Assembly: GCA_029237775.1 (NCBI GenBank)
Contig: JAQZBR010000003.1
Location: 146,599 to 210,598 of the forward strand
Length of the DNA: 64,000 nt
From: Bacteroidota bacterium
Lineage (GTDB): Bacteria; Bacteroidota; Bacteroidia; 2-12-FULL-35-15
Direction of reading: 5' to 3'
A program made the translations under genes and the position numbers. The notes beneath the pieces were generated by a model, which saw nothing but the letters and a program-made list of their open reading frames with translations, was not told the DNA's origin and searched no databases. Below are positions 33,622 through 42,577 of the stretch, piece after piece (position 1 is the first letter of the stretch; the number at the start of each line of letters is the position of its first letter).

Positions 33622-36600
33622 TTATTTTACGATCACCTTTATTGCTTTTGAATCTTTGTCGGTTCTGAGCTTTACGAAATAAACTCCAGAGGCAAGATTA
33701 GAAGAATTAAAAGGCACTTCATGCTTTCCGGCAGACTGATCACTGTTCTTGTAAAGCACTATTTCTTTACCCAATACATCCATAAAAGAGATCTCAACGG
33801 ATGAATGTTTAGTCAATTGGTATCTGATGGTCGAATTATTTGTGACAGGATTTGGATAAACAGTAATGTTATTTGAAACACCAGCTTCTTCTATTCCTGT
33901 TGCAGAAGTCTGAACCATTTGCCCATTACTTGTAAATACTGTTGATTGAAGTCCGGCACCATTTTCTGCTTTCACACTGTAATAGTAGATCTGTCCGTTT
34001 ATCAGTGAAAGTCCTGTAGCTGTCGCTGTGTCGTTATACCAGTTGTCGGTCCAGTTAACAACATCTGTTGCACCCGGAGTTGTTCCGATCGCATAAAAAT
34101 AACGGGCAATTCCTGAATTAACATCGCTTGAAGGTGTCCAGTTTGCTGACAGTGTGGTCAAAGAATTCACATAAGTAAGATCAGAACCTAAACCATCATT
34201 AATAGCCGTTACTGCAGCAGGAGCTGTCCAGTCAATATTAAGATCTTTGTAAAAAATTGAAGAAAGATTTCCTGCCGAGTCTGCTACTATTGATTTCACT
34301 TTTCCTGAGAAGGTTGTCGGGTTCGGATTTTGGAAGCGAATATCATTTGTCGCTGCAGCTCCTACTGTTACAGCCACCGATGCCGGATTACGTGAACGGT
34401 ACACTTTTAATTCATTGATAGAAAATTCTGCATTACCGCTTCTGAATGAAATTGCATTTCCGTTTGTATACGGTGAAGAGTCTGTCCAGCTGGTGATGAA
34501 TGTGTTATCACGGTAGACGGAAATTTTGCCTGTGATGCGGTCGTAGATGATCTTGTAATCATACCATTGTCCGGCAACAGTTGTTAATGGAATACTTACA
34601 ACAGGGGATCCGAAAACATCATTTACTACTTTATAGATCTGAACCAACGCATCTTCCACACGGAAAAACACAAAGTATGAATTTCCTCTGTTTGGTAAGG
34701 TTGCATTGTCACATGCGAAATGGAAACCTGCGCGTTTTGTCAGGCCTGATGGAGGAGTTCCATCGATCTTACCATAGAAATTATAAAGATATCTGTTTGA
34801 TAGAGTTTGATTCAGTGAAGCATAAATATTGGTATTGTTCACACTTGCATCACTCTGATATAAGGCAGCACCATTGATGCTCCAGGTTCCTGTGGATGTT
34901 GTCCAGTCTGGGTGAATGGCAACATCGAAATTGTCAGCGAAGAAGCCGTTATTAGCATTTGCTCTCCATTCTGTTCCGTTAAAATCTATTACCTGATAAT
35001 AGCTTTTCTCAAGTCCGCTTCCGCCCGAATTATCAGCATCAGTGAAGTTTGCAGTGAAGTTGCCTGTCTGCCATGAACCTGTTGTATTTACGAGTGTTGT
35101 TGGTGCTGTGTTGTCGCCAGGAGTAGGAGCGACAGCATTGCTCGTCCAGTTTGCAACCCAGCCCGCAGCAACTGTTGCACAGTCCGAACGGAATTCTATC
35201 AGCAATGAACCTCCGCTGGAAGTAACATTACCCGGCCCTGTAGTGCCGTCATAGGTGCCGATAAGCGGAGCAGAAGTGGTTGCACCATCATAGATGAACA
35301 TATAATCCCAACCGGCTTCGGTGCTGAATGAAGAAAAGTTCAACGTGATCGAAGTTGCTCCGGCAGGTTGGATCAATGTCAATGTACGCTGGTCACTGGT
35401 GTAATTTCCGGTAGCTCCGCCATTATCAGTAAACGTACCGGAGGCTGTTGTTACAGTTGTTATGACCGGAGAATTATTGATAAGTAAATAATACTTGGCC
35501 CAGTTCCAGTTTACTCCCGGGTCAGTATGCGTTTGTCCGCTAAACATCTGATGGCCTTTAATGGTAGTGCATGCTCCAAGGCTACAAGTGGAATGTCCAC
35601 CGGAACATCCCGGCCCGTAATAACATCTGAGGGGATTGATACCATATCCGCTTGCGCAGATATCCCGCACCAGTGCAGCAGAACCATTATACATTGCATT
35701 TGTGTACCAGGAAGCGTTATTTATATAACCTTCATGCTCAATTCCGATAGTATATGGATTATGGGTTCCTACATGCCAGGCTTTGGCTGATTCAAGGACC
35801 ATTTGTGTGATCTGACCATCACTTGAGCGTGCTACATAATGTGCAGAAACACCTGCTGAACAATTTTGAAACCAGGAGATGCAGCCGGCATAAGAACCTT
35901 GTACAGTATGCACTGTGACAGCTGTAACAGCGGTTCCGCTTCTGGAGCTGTAATTACATGAGCCTGCCGGATTCCACAATGCAGCGGCATAATCTGCTGA
36001 TGCAGCAGCTCTCATTGAGCGGAATTGATGTCCCGTATTGCTGATCACACTTTCATCCGTTACAGTGACAGATGTAGCGCTTAATACTTGTAGATTGTCT
36101 GAACCGAATACTTTCTCCAGATCTGTATTATAATTCGGAAAACCATATTCCATCTGATATGCAGGCTTGCTCAAAAAATCAAGGTAGCCGTAAAGCTGTA
36201 TATTCAATGCATAGATTTGCCCTTCGGTGTTCTGAGGTAATTCGCTTAAATATGAAAGAACAGGCAGATTCTCTTCAATACTATTTCCTGCGATTTGTAA
36301 ATGGATTCTTGCTGCAGCGAATGCCTCCGCGTATGCAAGGATGTTTTTTTCAGGATCGTTTATGATCTCTTGCTGATTGTACCCGGACAATTGTGACACT
36401 AAAACGAGATTATTATTGAAATAACCTTCTCCATTAAGAGTCAATCCCATCACGCCATAAGCGTTCGGAATACCTTCACAACTTTCTGAAGCTACTGTTG
36501 AGTGCGTTATCTGTGTAAATCGTGAATTGCAAAATGCAACCGCTTCGAGCATTCCTTTTGGAATTTCAGGGTGCTGAAGGTAGGCTTTATTGAAAGAGGC

Positions 36601-36687
36601 CAAATAAGGGTTGATCACTTTAGCATCCTGAGCGGTGCCGATCTTAATAACAAATAAGAATGCAAACGAAAGTAAAAGTTTTTTCAT
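33622..36687 (-). CDS. Secreted peptidoglycan amidase (Amidase_2) with SLT-like N-terminus and shared C-terminal module
   Basis: 1021 residues from the ATG at 36687 (MKKLLLSFAFLF signal). A longer frame reaches 36777 but adds a non-signal stretch. Residues ~40-130 resemble soluble lytic transglycosylases (PKGMLEAVAFCNSRF, AYGVMGLTL, DPEKNILAYA), but the position of the catalytic Glu (ES) is Asn54. Residues ~250-400 are an Amidase_2/AmpD-like domain with zinc ligands His260, His379 and Asp389 (VTVHTVQG, IKGHQMFSG, THTDPG) and the inner Glu317. The Lys that AmpD has two residues before the Asp is His387 here. Then a CUB-like domain, the same laminin-G-like module as the chitinase, and a T9SS type A tail (VYPNPVTNNSTIRYQL). 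It cleaves MurNAc-L-Ala bonds outside the cell. Confidence 0.88.
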   Translation of the reverse strand: MKKLLLSFAFLFVIKIGTAQDAKVINPYLASFNKAYLQHPEIPKGMLEAVAFCNSRFTQITHSTVASESCEGIPNAYGVMGLTLNGEGYFNNNLVLVSQLSGYNQQEIINDPEKNILAYAEAFAAARIHLQIAGNSIEENLPVLSYLSELPQNTEGQIYALNIQLYGYLDFLSKPAYQMEYGFPNYNTDLEKVFGSDNLQVLSATSVTVTDESVISNTGHQFRSMRAAASADYAAALWNPAGSCNYSSRSGTAVTAVTVHTVQGSYAGCISWFQNCSAGVSAHYVARSSDGQITQMVLESAKAWHVGTHNPYTIGIEHEGYINNASWYTNAMYNGSAALVRDICASGYGINPLRCYYGPGCSGGHSTCSLGACTTIKGHQMFSGQTHTDPGVNWNWAKYYLLINNSPVITTVTTASGTFTDNGGATGNYTSDQRTLTLIQPAGATSITLNFSSFSTEAGWDYMFIYDGATTSAPLIGTYDGTTGPGNVTSSGGSLLIEFRSDCATVAAGWVANWTSNAVAPTPGDNTAPTTLVNTTGSWQTGNFTANFTDADNSGGSGLEKSYYQVIDFNGTEWRANANNGFFADNFDVAIHPDWTTSTGTWSINGAALYQSDASVNNTNIYASLNQTLSNRYLYNFYGKIDGTPPSGLTKRAGFHFACDNATLPNRGNSYFVFFRVEDALVQIYKVVNDVFGSPVVSIPLTTVAGQWYDYKIIYDRITGKISVYRDNTFITSWTDSSPYTNGNAISFRSGNAEFSINELKVYRSRNPASVAVTVGAAATNDIRFQNPNPTTFSGKVKSIVADSAGNLSSIFYKDLNIDWTAPAAVTAINDGLGSDLTYVNSLTTLSANWTPSSDVNSGIARYFYAIGTTPGATDVVNWTDNWYNDTATATGLSLINGQIYYYSVKAENGAGLQSTVFTSNGQMVQTSATGIEEAGVSNNITVYPNPVTNNSTIRYQLTKHSSVEISFMDVLGKEIVLYKNSDQSAGKHEVPFNSSNLASGVYFVKLRTDKDSKAIKVIVK

Positions 36688-36783
36688 GGAGATGTTGAGT
36701 TTTACAAGAAAAGTAAAGATAATAAATGCCGCGGAATAATCCAACGCAGCAGGTAATAGTACGGAACGTTGTTGCAAATTAAA

Positions 36784-36813
36784 AAAGGCGCTAATTCAAG
36801 CGCCTTTAAAGTT
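36784..36813 (-). terminator. Terminator of the fumarylacetoacetase gene
   Basis: Stem AAAGGCGC (36784-36791) / GCGCCTTT (36800-36807) with an 8-base loop. On the minus strand the stem continues into a T-run. It lies 22 bases past the stop of the fumarylacetoacetase gene. Confidence 0.8.
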
Positions 36814-36828
36814 AGATCGGATTAAAAA

Positions 36829-38100
36829 TTATTTTGCAGGTAATACCTTTCCTTTACATTCACCAAATCCTACACGAACTCCTTCTTTTTTGCAATATCC
36901 CCTCATAATAACAGTATCATTATCATTGATGAATTTGCGCTCGCTGCCGTCCTTCATCTTTACCGGCTTCGTCCCTCTCCAGGTTATTTCAAGCATGGAT
37001 CCAAACGAATCAGCGGTAGGGCCACTTATTGTTCCCGAAGCCATCATATCACCGATATTAACATTACAGCCATTTACAGTGTGATGCGCTAATTGCTGCT
37101 CCATCGTCCAGTACATGAACTTATAATTCGAGTGTGAAACAAGCGTTTCTTCTGCAGTCTCCGGTTTTATAAATACATCAAGGTTAATGTCAATGTTTTT
37201 ATCACCGTTGTATTCAAGGTATGGTAAGACTTTCGGCTCTTGCTTGTAGCCGTTCGTGCGGAAAGGTTCCAATGCTTCAAGTGTTACGATCCATGGAGAA
37301 ATGGTTGATGCAAAATTTTTCGCAAGGAAGGGCCCCAATGGCACATACTCCCAGGTTTGGATGTCACGTGCGCTCCAGTCGTTGAACAACACCATTCCGA
37401 AGATATGATCATCTGCATTTTCAGTAGTGATGTTTTCTCCGAGAGAAGTACTTTTTCCGATGATGAACGCAGTTTCAAGCTCGAAATCAAGCAATCTGCA
37501 CGGTCCGAAAACAGGAGGCTCTGCTTCATTTGGCTTTGTTTGCCCTTTCGGGCGATGGAAATCGGTTCCTGAAATTACGATCGAAGAAGCTCTTCCATGG
37601 TAGCCCACAGGTAAATGTTTCCAGTTTGGCAGTAGTGCATTTGCCGGATCGCGGAACATTGTTCCAACATTCGTTGCATGATCGATGCTGGAATAAAAAT
37701 CGGTGTAATCACCAATCTTAACAGGCATCTGCATTTGCACATTACTTATATATTGCAGCACTTTTCCCTGTGCTTCTTTGTTGTCGCGCAATTCCGAATT
37801 ATCAGCACTCAGTAGTTGTGAGATGCGTTCGCGGACAGCATTTGTTGTTTGCTTTCCAAGAGCAATAAAATCATTCAGATATTGATTTGTAAAAACGGAG
37901 TTATCTATTCTCAATTTATCAAAAAAACCAAGCTTATTCATGATCGCGAGATCCAGCACATTGTCGCCAATAGCTACGCCTACGCGTGGACTGGAGCTTT
38001 GTGTTTTAAAAATACCGAAAGGCAGATTTTGTATAGGGAAATCACTGTTAGGGTCAACTTCTATCCAGGATTTTAATGAAGGGTCGTTTGCTTTGCTCAT
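36829..38100 (-). CDS. fahA: Fumarylacetoacetase
   Basis: 423 residues. The last enzyme of tyrosine/homogentisate degradation, hydrolysing fumarylacetoacetate to fumarate and acetoacetate. Motifs: NLPFGIFKTQSSSPRVGVAIGD at the N-terminal SH3-like domain, DYTDFYSSIDHATNVGTMFR with the calcium ligand Asp, YHGRASSIVISGTDFHRPKGQ, and LDFELETAFIIGK with the Glu pair. NDWSARDIQTWEYVPLGPFLAKNF holds the remaining active-site residues. Length is that of the animal/bacterial enzyme (~420). The gene stands alone, without hmgA or hppD nearby. On the minus strand TACTTTTG at 38113-38106 is a perfect -7 element, placing the transcript start at about the ATG itself, so the mRNA may be leaderless. Confidence 0.95.
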   Translation of the reverse strand: MSKANDPSLKSWIEVDPNSDFPIQNLPFGIFKTQSSSPRVGVAIGDNVLDLAIMNKLGFFDKLRIDNSVFTNQYLNDFIALGKQTTNAVRERISQLLSADNSELRDNKEAQGKVLQYISNVQMQMPVKIGDYTDFYSSIDHATNVGTMFRDPANALLPNWKHLPVGYHGRASSIVISGTDFHRPKGQTKPNEAEPPVFGPCRLLDFELETAFIIGKSTSLGENITTENADDHIFGMVLFNDWSARDIQTWEYVPLGPFLAKNFASTISPWIVTLEALEPFRTNGYKQEPKVLPYLEYNGDKNIDINLDVFIKPETAEETLVSHSNYKFMYWTMEQQLAHHTVNGCNVNIGDMMASGTISGPTADSFGSMLEITWRGTKPVKMKDGSERKFINDNDTVIMRGYCKKEGVRVGFGECKGKVLPAK

Positions 38101-38120
38101 GGTGGCAAAAGTAAACTTTT

Positions 38121-38270
38121 TTTACCACTGAGGCACTAAGAACACTAAGACCAAGCCTATTACTTCTATTTATTTTAGCACGTTATCAAATACCATTTTT
38201 TTAATGCTATTCATTTAGACCCAATAAGTTTCGCTCTTATGCTAAGTGAACTAAGTGCCTTAGTGGTAAA
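38121..38270. mobile_element. MITE-like unit: two inverted dispersed repeats around 88 bases
   Basis: The left arm (38121-38152) reads TTTACCACTGAGGCACTAAG and the right arm (38241-38270) is its inverted counterpart, GTGCCTTAGTGGTAAA. The spacer 38153-38240 is AT-rich and holds no ORF. Arm sequence and arrangement match the ends of the GxxExxY element at 7264-7761. I infer a non-autonomous derivative. It lies between fahA and the M13 peptidase gene, which are divergent. Confidence 0.6.
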
Positions 38271-38321
38271 ATTAATCAGGATGTCCGTTCATCCTTAATT
38301 CTTACCATTTAACAAAATCAT

Positions 38322-38352
38322 TTTGCCATCTTGCTTATTTACAGTAAATTCG
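38322..38352 (+). promoter_or_regulatory. Promoter of the M13 peptidase gene
   Basis: TTTG (38322-38325), 19 bases, TAAATTCG (38345-38352), which is 7 of 8 to TAnnTTTG. The transcript start near 38359 lies downstream of the first in-frame ATG (38323). This supports the ATG at 38377. Confidence 0.55.
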
Positions 38353-38376
38353 AGACTTAAATTCTCAGAAAGCACC

Positions 38377-40431
38377 ATGAACAATAACATTTTAAAGTTT
38401 TCAGCACTAGCAGCTGTAATTACTATTGCTTCCTGTGGGGATGCAAAAAAGGACGAGCACGCGTCTGTAAAATCAGCCGGTATCGACACAAAGAATATTG
38501 ACAGCACAGTTAAACCAACTGATGATTTTTATCAGTTTGTGAACGGAAACTGGATGAAAAACAATCCAATCCCTGAAACAGAAAGCCGTTGGGGAAGTTT
38601 CAGTGAGCTCGAGGTGCAGAACAAAAATAAACTAAGAACTATTCTTGAAGAGGCTTCTGCAAATAAATCTGCGAAAGCGGGAAGCAACGAACAGAAGATC
38701 GGTGACTTCTACGCTGTGGCGATGGATTCAGTGAAACTGAATAAAGACGGTGTTGCTCCTTTAAAAGATGAGTTCGCAGTTATTGAGAATATTAAAACAA
38801 CCGATGATCTTATGAAAGCAGTCGGACACTTCCATACAATCGGGGTAGGTCCGATGTTCGGTGGTTATATCGGACAGGATCCGAAAGTAAGCACCGCTTA
38901 TATCACTCAGTTGTTTCAGGGCGGTATCAGTCTTCCTGACCGCGATTATTATCTGAATAAGGATGAGCGTACACTTGGAATTCAAAAAGCCTATGTAGAT
39001 CACGTTGCAAAAATGTTCGAGCTTCTTGGAGATAAAAAAGACGTTGCTGAAAAAGAGGCGAAGGTTATTTTTAACATCGAGTCAACGCTGGCGAAAGCTT
39101 CAATGACTAAAGTTGAACTGCGGGACCCTGAAAAACAGTACAATAAAAAGACAAACAAAGAGCTTTCAGAACTTTCTCCAAACCTTAACTGGAATTTATA
39201 TTTCACTGAGCTTGGATTGAAAAATGTGGAAAATGTTGTTGTTGGTCAGCCTGAGTTCTTCAAAACACTCAACTCTTCATTGAAATCGGTTTCTATGAAC
39301 GATTGGAAAACATACATGCGTTGGAACCTGATCGATGCTATGGCGAGCAAGCTAAGCGATGATTTCGTGAATGAGCATTTTAACTTCTATGGTAAAACAT
39401 TAGTTGGTATCCCTGCTTTGAAACCACGTTGGAAACGTGCGCTTGAAGCAACTGATGCTTCTTTGGGTGATGCACTTGGACAAATCTTTGTTCAGAAACA
39501 TTTTACTGAAGAGAGTAAAAAACGTGTGGGTGAAATGGTCGAGAACCTTATCGCTGCTTACAGAGTTCGTATTGACAGCCGTGACTGGATGAGCCCTGAA
39601 ACAAAAAAGGCTGCAAACGGTAAGCTTGACAAAGTAATGAAGAAGATCGGTTACCCTGATAAATGGAAAGATTATTCTTCTCTGGAGATCAACCGTGAAT
39701 CTTATGTTCAGAATTATATCCGTGCAAATAAATATGAATTCAATGATATGGCTTCCAAGCTTGGCAAGCCGGTTGACCGCACTGAGTGGGGAATGACTCC
39801 TCCAACTATCAATGCATATTACAATCCTTCAATGAATGAGATCGTTTTTCCTGCAGGAATTATGCAGCCGATCTTCTTTAACCCTGACGCTGATGATGCA
39901 GTGAATTATGGAATAATGGGAGCTGTTATCGGACATGAGCTTACTCATGGATTTGATGACGAAGGTTCTCAGTTCGATGCTGATGGAAATCTGAAGAACT
40001 GGTGGACTGAGCAGGACAAAGCTAACTTCAAGAAAAAAACTGACATGATCGTGAAGCAGTTCAATGATTATATAGCTATCGACAGCATGCACGTTAATGG
40101 TGAGCTGACGCTTGGTGAGAACATCGCGGATCTAGGAGGTTTAACTATTTCTTATTATGCATTCAAAAAATCTCTTGAAGGAAAGCCTGCACCTGAAAAA
40201 ATTGATGGTTTCACTGCAGAGCAGAGATTCTTCATTTCATGGGCTCAAGGTTGGAGAGGAAATATGCGTCCCGAGTTCCTGAGAAACTTAGTGCAGACAA
40301 ATCCTCACTCACCGGGTAACTTCCGTGGAAACGGACCTTTGACAAACATGCAGGAATTCTATGATGCATTTGGTGTTAAGGAAGGTGATAAGATGTATCG
40401 TCCGCAAGTAGAAAGAGCAGAGATCTGGTAA
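38377..40431 (+). CDS. M13-family (neprilysin/PepO-like) zinc metallopeptidase, lipoprotein
   Basis: 684 residues from the ATG at 38377. A longer frame from 38323 lacks signal character and overlaps the promoter. The signal ends in the lipobox ITIASC, so it is a lipoprotein anchored to a membrane of the envelope. Catalytic motifs of M13: NAYYNPSMNEIVFPAGI, VIGHELTHGFDDEG with the HExxH zinc site, and GENIADLGG with the third ligand Glu. The start of the peptidase domain (KPTDDFYQFVNGNWMKNNPIP) and the end (YRPQVERAEIW) fit the full family length. M13 enzymes cut short peptides on the outer face of the cell. A strong terminator follows. Confidence 0.95.
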   Translation: MNNNILKFSALAAVITIASCGDAKKDEHASVKSAGIDTKNIDSTVKPTDDFYQFVNGNWMKNNPIPETESRWGSFSELEVQNKNKLRTILEEASANKSAKAGSNEQKIGDFYAVAMDSVKLNKDGVAPLKDEFAVIENIKTTDDLMKAVGHFHTIGVGPMFGGYIGQDPKVSTAYITQLFQGGISLPDRDYYLNKDERTLGIQKAYVDHVAKMFELLGDKKDVAEKEAKVIFNIESTLAKASMTKVELRDPEKQYNKKTNKELSELSPNLNWNLYFTELGLKNVENVVVGQPEFFKTLNSSLKSVSMNDWKTYMRWNLIDAMASKLSDDFVNEHFNFYGKTLVGIPALKPRWKRALEATDASLGDALGQIFVQKHFTEESKKRVGEMVENLIAAYRVRIDSRDWMSPETKKAANGKLDKVMKKIGYPDKWKDYSSLEINRESYVQNYIRANKYEFNDMASKLGKPVDRTEWGMTPPTINAYYNPSMNEIVFPAGIMQPIFFNPDADDAVNYGIMGAVIGHELTHGFDDEGSQFDADGNLKNWWTEQDKANFKKKTDMIVKQFNDYIAIDSMHVNGELTLGENIADLGGLTISYYAFKKSLEGKPAPEKIDGFTAEQRFFISWAQGWRGNMRPEFLRNLVQTNPHSPGNFRGNGPLTNMQEFYDAFGVKEGDKMYRPQVERAEIW

Positions 40432-40455
40432 GTTTTTTTGTGATTGATTAGAATT

Positions 40456-40488
40456 CACCCCGGCTCGCAAAGGCCGGGGTGTTTTTTT
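40456..40488 (+). terminator. Terminator of the M13 peptidase gene
   Basis: A 9-bp GC-rich stem CACCCCGGC (40456-40464) / GCCGGGGTG (40473-40481) with an 8-base loop, followed by seven T. It lies 25 bases past the stop. Confidence 0.92.
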
Positions 40489-40619
40489 GCACTGCATTTA
40501 TTTGTGCCACGGAATGCTTTTTGGGGAATTTGTTCCATTAAAAGCTTGAATTCGCCACCAGTTCCCTGATCATATGCTATTGGAACAAGGTTTGGAAGGT
40601 ATTTCGAAACTGTATACCA

Positions 40620-41723
40620 ATGGTGCAAAAGACCTCATTAGTAGTAATTAACCGTCTTCTTTTTTTTGTAGTGCTAAGTTGTGCTGTACTATATTTCGGG
40701 AAACCTATTCTTGTCCCGGTTACTTTTTCAGTCTTCTTTGCAATGCTGTTCACCCCTTTATCTAATAAGCTGGAGCGATTTGGGATCAAACGGATTTTTA
40801 CCTCCCTGCTCTCACTTATTATTATAGTGGCGATCGCTTTAGGCATAGGTTGCCTTGTTTTTGTTGAAGCGAAAAGATTAGCTGAGGATTTTCCCGCAAT
40901 GGAAAAAAAGGCAGAGCTGTTTATGAATAAATCTCAGGATTATATATCCGCAAAATTAAATGTGCCTGAGAAAAAACAGGATGCACTCATTAATAAACAG
41001 CTACGCTCTTTTCTTGAATCTTCCGGCTCGTTCTTTAAAGATTTCCTTGCCGGATCGGTTGAGATCTTCGCTTCTGCGGTGATGGTCCTCATTTTTACTT
41101 TTCTGTTTCTCTACCAGCGGGAGAAGTATGAAACTTTTTTTGTCCGGTTAATGAAAGACACTCCGGAGAAAGATGCAAAAAAATTAATTGATAATATCAG
41201 CACAGTTGCTCAAAGTTACCTTACGGGCAGAGTTCTTTCCGTGATCATATTTACAATATTGTTCTCGATTGGTTTTCTGATCATTGGATTGAAAAGTGCT
41301 TTTTTGCTTGCATTTATTGCCGCGCTGTTAACGATAATTCCATATGTGGGATCTATTATCGGAGGATTGTTCCCATTTGCAGTGGCGCTGGTTACGAGCG
41401 ACTCTTCCAATGTAGCCTTCGGTGCCTTAGCAGTTGTTGTGATCATTCAATCGATTGACAATTATTTCATAGAGCCTTACATTATAGGTGGCGAGGTTAA
41501 TATAAGCGGTTTCTTTACTATTCTAATATTGCTGGCCGGAGGTATTATCTGGGGTGTTGCAGGGATGATACTTTTTCTGCCGATGCTTGGTGTTACCAAA
41601 ATTATTTTTGATGCGGTTCCGGAATTGAGGGTCTACGGCTATCTCATCGGTGATCAGAAGAAAGGGAAGCAATCGGAACGCTTATGGAAAAAAGTCAAAG
41701 GGATGTTTAAAAAAGGAAAGTAA
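40620..41723 (+). CDS. AI-2E family transporter (PerM/UPF0118)
   Basis: 367 residues, inner membrane. Two N-terminal helices (LLFFVVLSCAVLYFGKPI, TSLLSLIIIVAIALGIGCLVFVE) precede a large soluble loop (~85-150) and then five or six more helices. The family pattern is seen in VTFSVFFAMLFTPLSNKLERFG, TLLTIIPYVGSIIGGLFPF, IQSIDNYFIEPYIIGGEVNI and GGIIWGVAGMILFLPMLGV. Family members export autoinducer-2 or act as permeases of other solutes, and the substrate is uncertain. The C-terminus is a short basic tail. The stop is 5 bases from the convergent xth gene, with no terminator visible. Confidence 0.9.
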   Translation: MVQKTSLVVINRLLFFVVLSCAVLYFGKPILVPVTFSVFFAMLFTPLSNKLERFGIKRIFTSLLSLIIIVAIALGIGCLVFVEAKRLAEDFPAMEKKAELFMNKSQDYISAKLNVPEKKQDALINKQLRSFLESSGSFFKDFLAGSVEIFASAVMVLIFTFLFLYQREKYETFFVRLMKDTPEKDAKKLIDNISTVAQSYLTGRVLSVIIFTILFSIGFLIIGLKSAFLLAFIAALLTIIPYVGSIIGGLFPFAVALVTSDSSNVAFGALAVVVIIQSIDNYFIEPYIIGGEVNISGFFTILILLAGGIIWGVAGMILFLPMLGVTKIIFDAVPELRVYGYLIGDQKKGKQSERLWKKVKGMFKKGK

Positions 41724-41728
41724 TCCAT

Positions 41729-42505
41729 TCACTTATCTGAAATCTCAATCCATACGGGAGCATGGTCGCTTGTTTTCTCCCAACCTCTAACTTCGCGATC
41801 CACTCCGGCATCTATTAAACGTTTTTCTAAATTTTTATTCAATAGAAAATGATCGATCCGGATCCCGGAATCGCGGGCAAAAGCATTTCGGAAATAGTCC
41901 CAGAATGTAAAGATCTTTTGATCAGGATAAAGCTTACGCAATGCATCGGTCCAGCCTTGTGATAAGAGCCGTTGATAAGCTTCTTTGCTTTCCGGAAAGA
42001 AGAGTGCATCTCTGACCCAGTTCTCAGGTTTTTTTGCATCGAGATCTGTCGGAATAACATTGAAGTCTCCTGTTAGAAGAACAGGCCTGCGTAATTTTTT
42101 TAGCTCAGCCGCATGTTTGATCAACCTTTCAAACCATTCTAACTTATAATCGAATTTGGGGCCGGGTGCAGGATTTCCATTTGGTAAGTACAGGCAGCCG
42201 ATCAAAATTCCGTTCACCATAGCTTCGATGTATCTGCTGTGGGTATCCTCATCGTTACCGGGCATACCTCTTCTGATCTCTTTTATCTCTAAACCGCGGG
42301 CTAAAATTGCAACTCCGTTCCAGCTTTTCTGTCCGTGATAAATTGCATTGTATCCGGCATCCCGAATAGCTTGAATAGGAAATTTTTCATTGGGCGATTT
42401 GAGCTCTTGCAGACAAACTACATCGGGAGATGTTTCTTTCAGCCATCGAAGCAGCACAGGCAGTCGCCCATTGACCCCATTCACGTTATATGTGGCTATT
42501 CTCAT
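41729..42505 (-). CDS. xth: Exodeoxyribonuclease III
   Basis: 258 residues. The AP-endonuclease/exonuclease III fold has all key motifs: ATYNVNGV at the start, VVCLQELKSPNEKFP with the metal-binding Glu, LLTGDFNVIPTDLD with Asp/Asn, and SDHAPVWIEI with the catalytic Asp-His pair. Residues between (DSGIRIDHFLLN) carry the last Asp. The enzyme cuts AP sites and trims 3' ends in DNA repair. It is cytosolic and transcribed alone, convergent with the AI-2E-type transporter. Confidence 0.95.
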   Translation of the reverse strand: MRIATYNVNGVNGRLPVLLRWLKETSPDVVCLQELKSPNEKFPIQAIRDAGYNAIYHGQKSWNGVAILARGLEIKEIRRGMPGNDEDTHSRYIEAMVNGILIGCLYLPNGNPAPGPKFDYKLEWFERLIKHAAELKKLRRPVLLTGDFNVIPTDLDAKKPENWVRDALFFPESKEAYQRLLSQGWTDALRKLYPDQKIFTFWDYFRNAFARDSGIRIDHFLLNKNLEKRLIDAGVDREVRGWEKTSDHAPVWIEISDK

Positions 42506-42577
42506 ATTGATATGAGGTAAATTTTTGTGCCGCCATGTCGCGAAATAGGAAGGCTGATCAGCACAAATTTGAAGTAA

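Noticed and set aside
36688..36777. 30-residue N-terminal extension of the amidase
   Set aside because: It is not part of a signal peptide and precedes a normal MKKLLLSFAFLF start.
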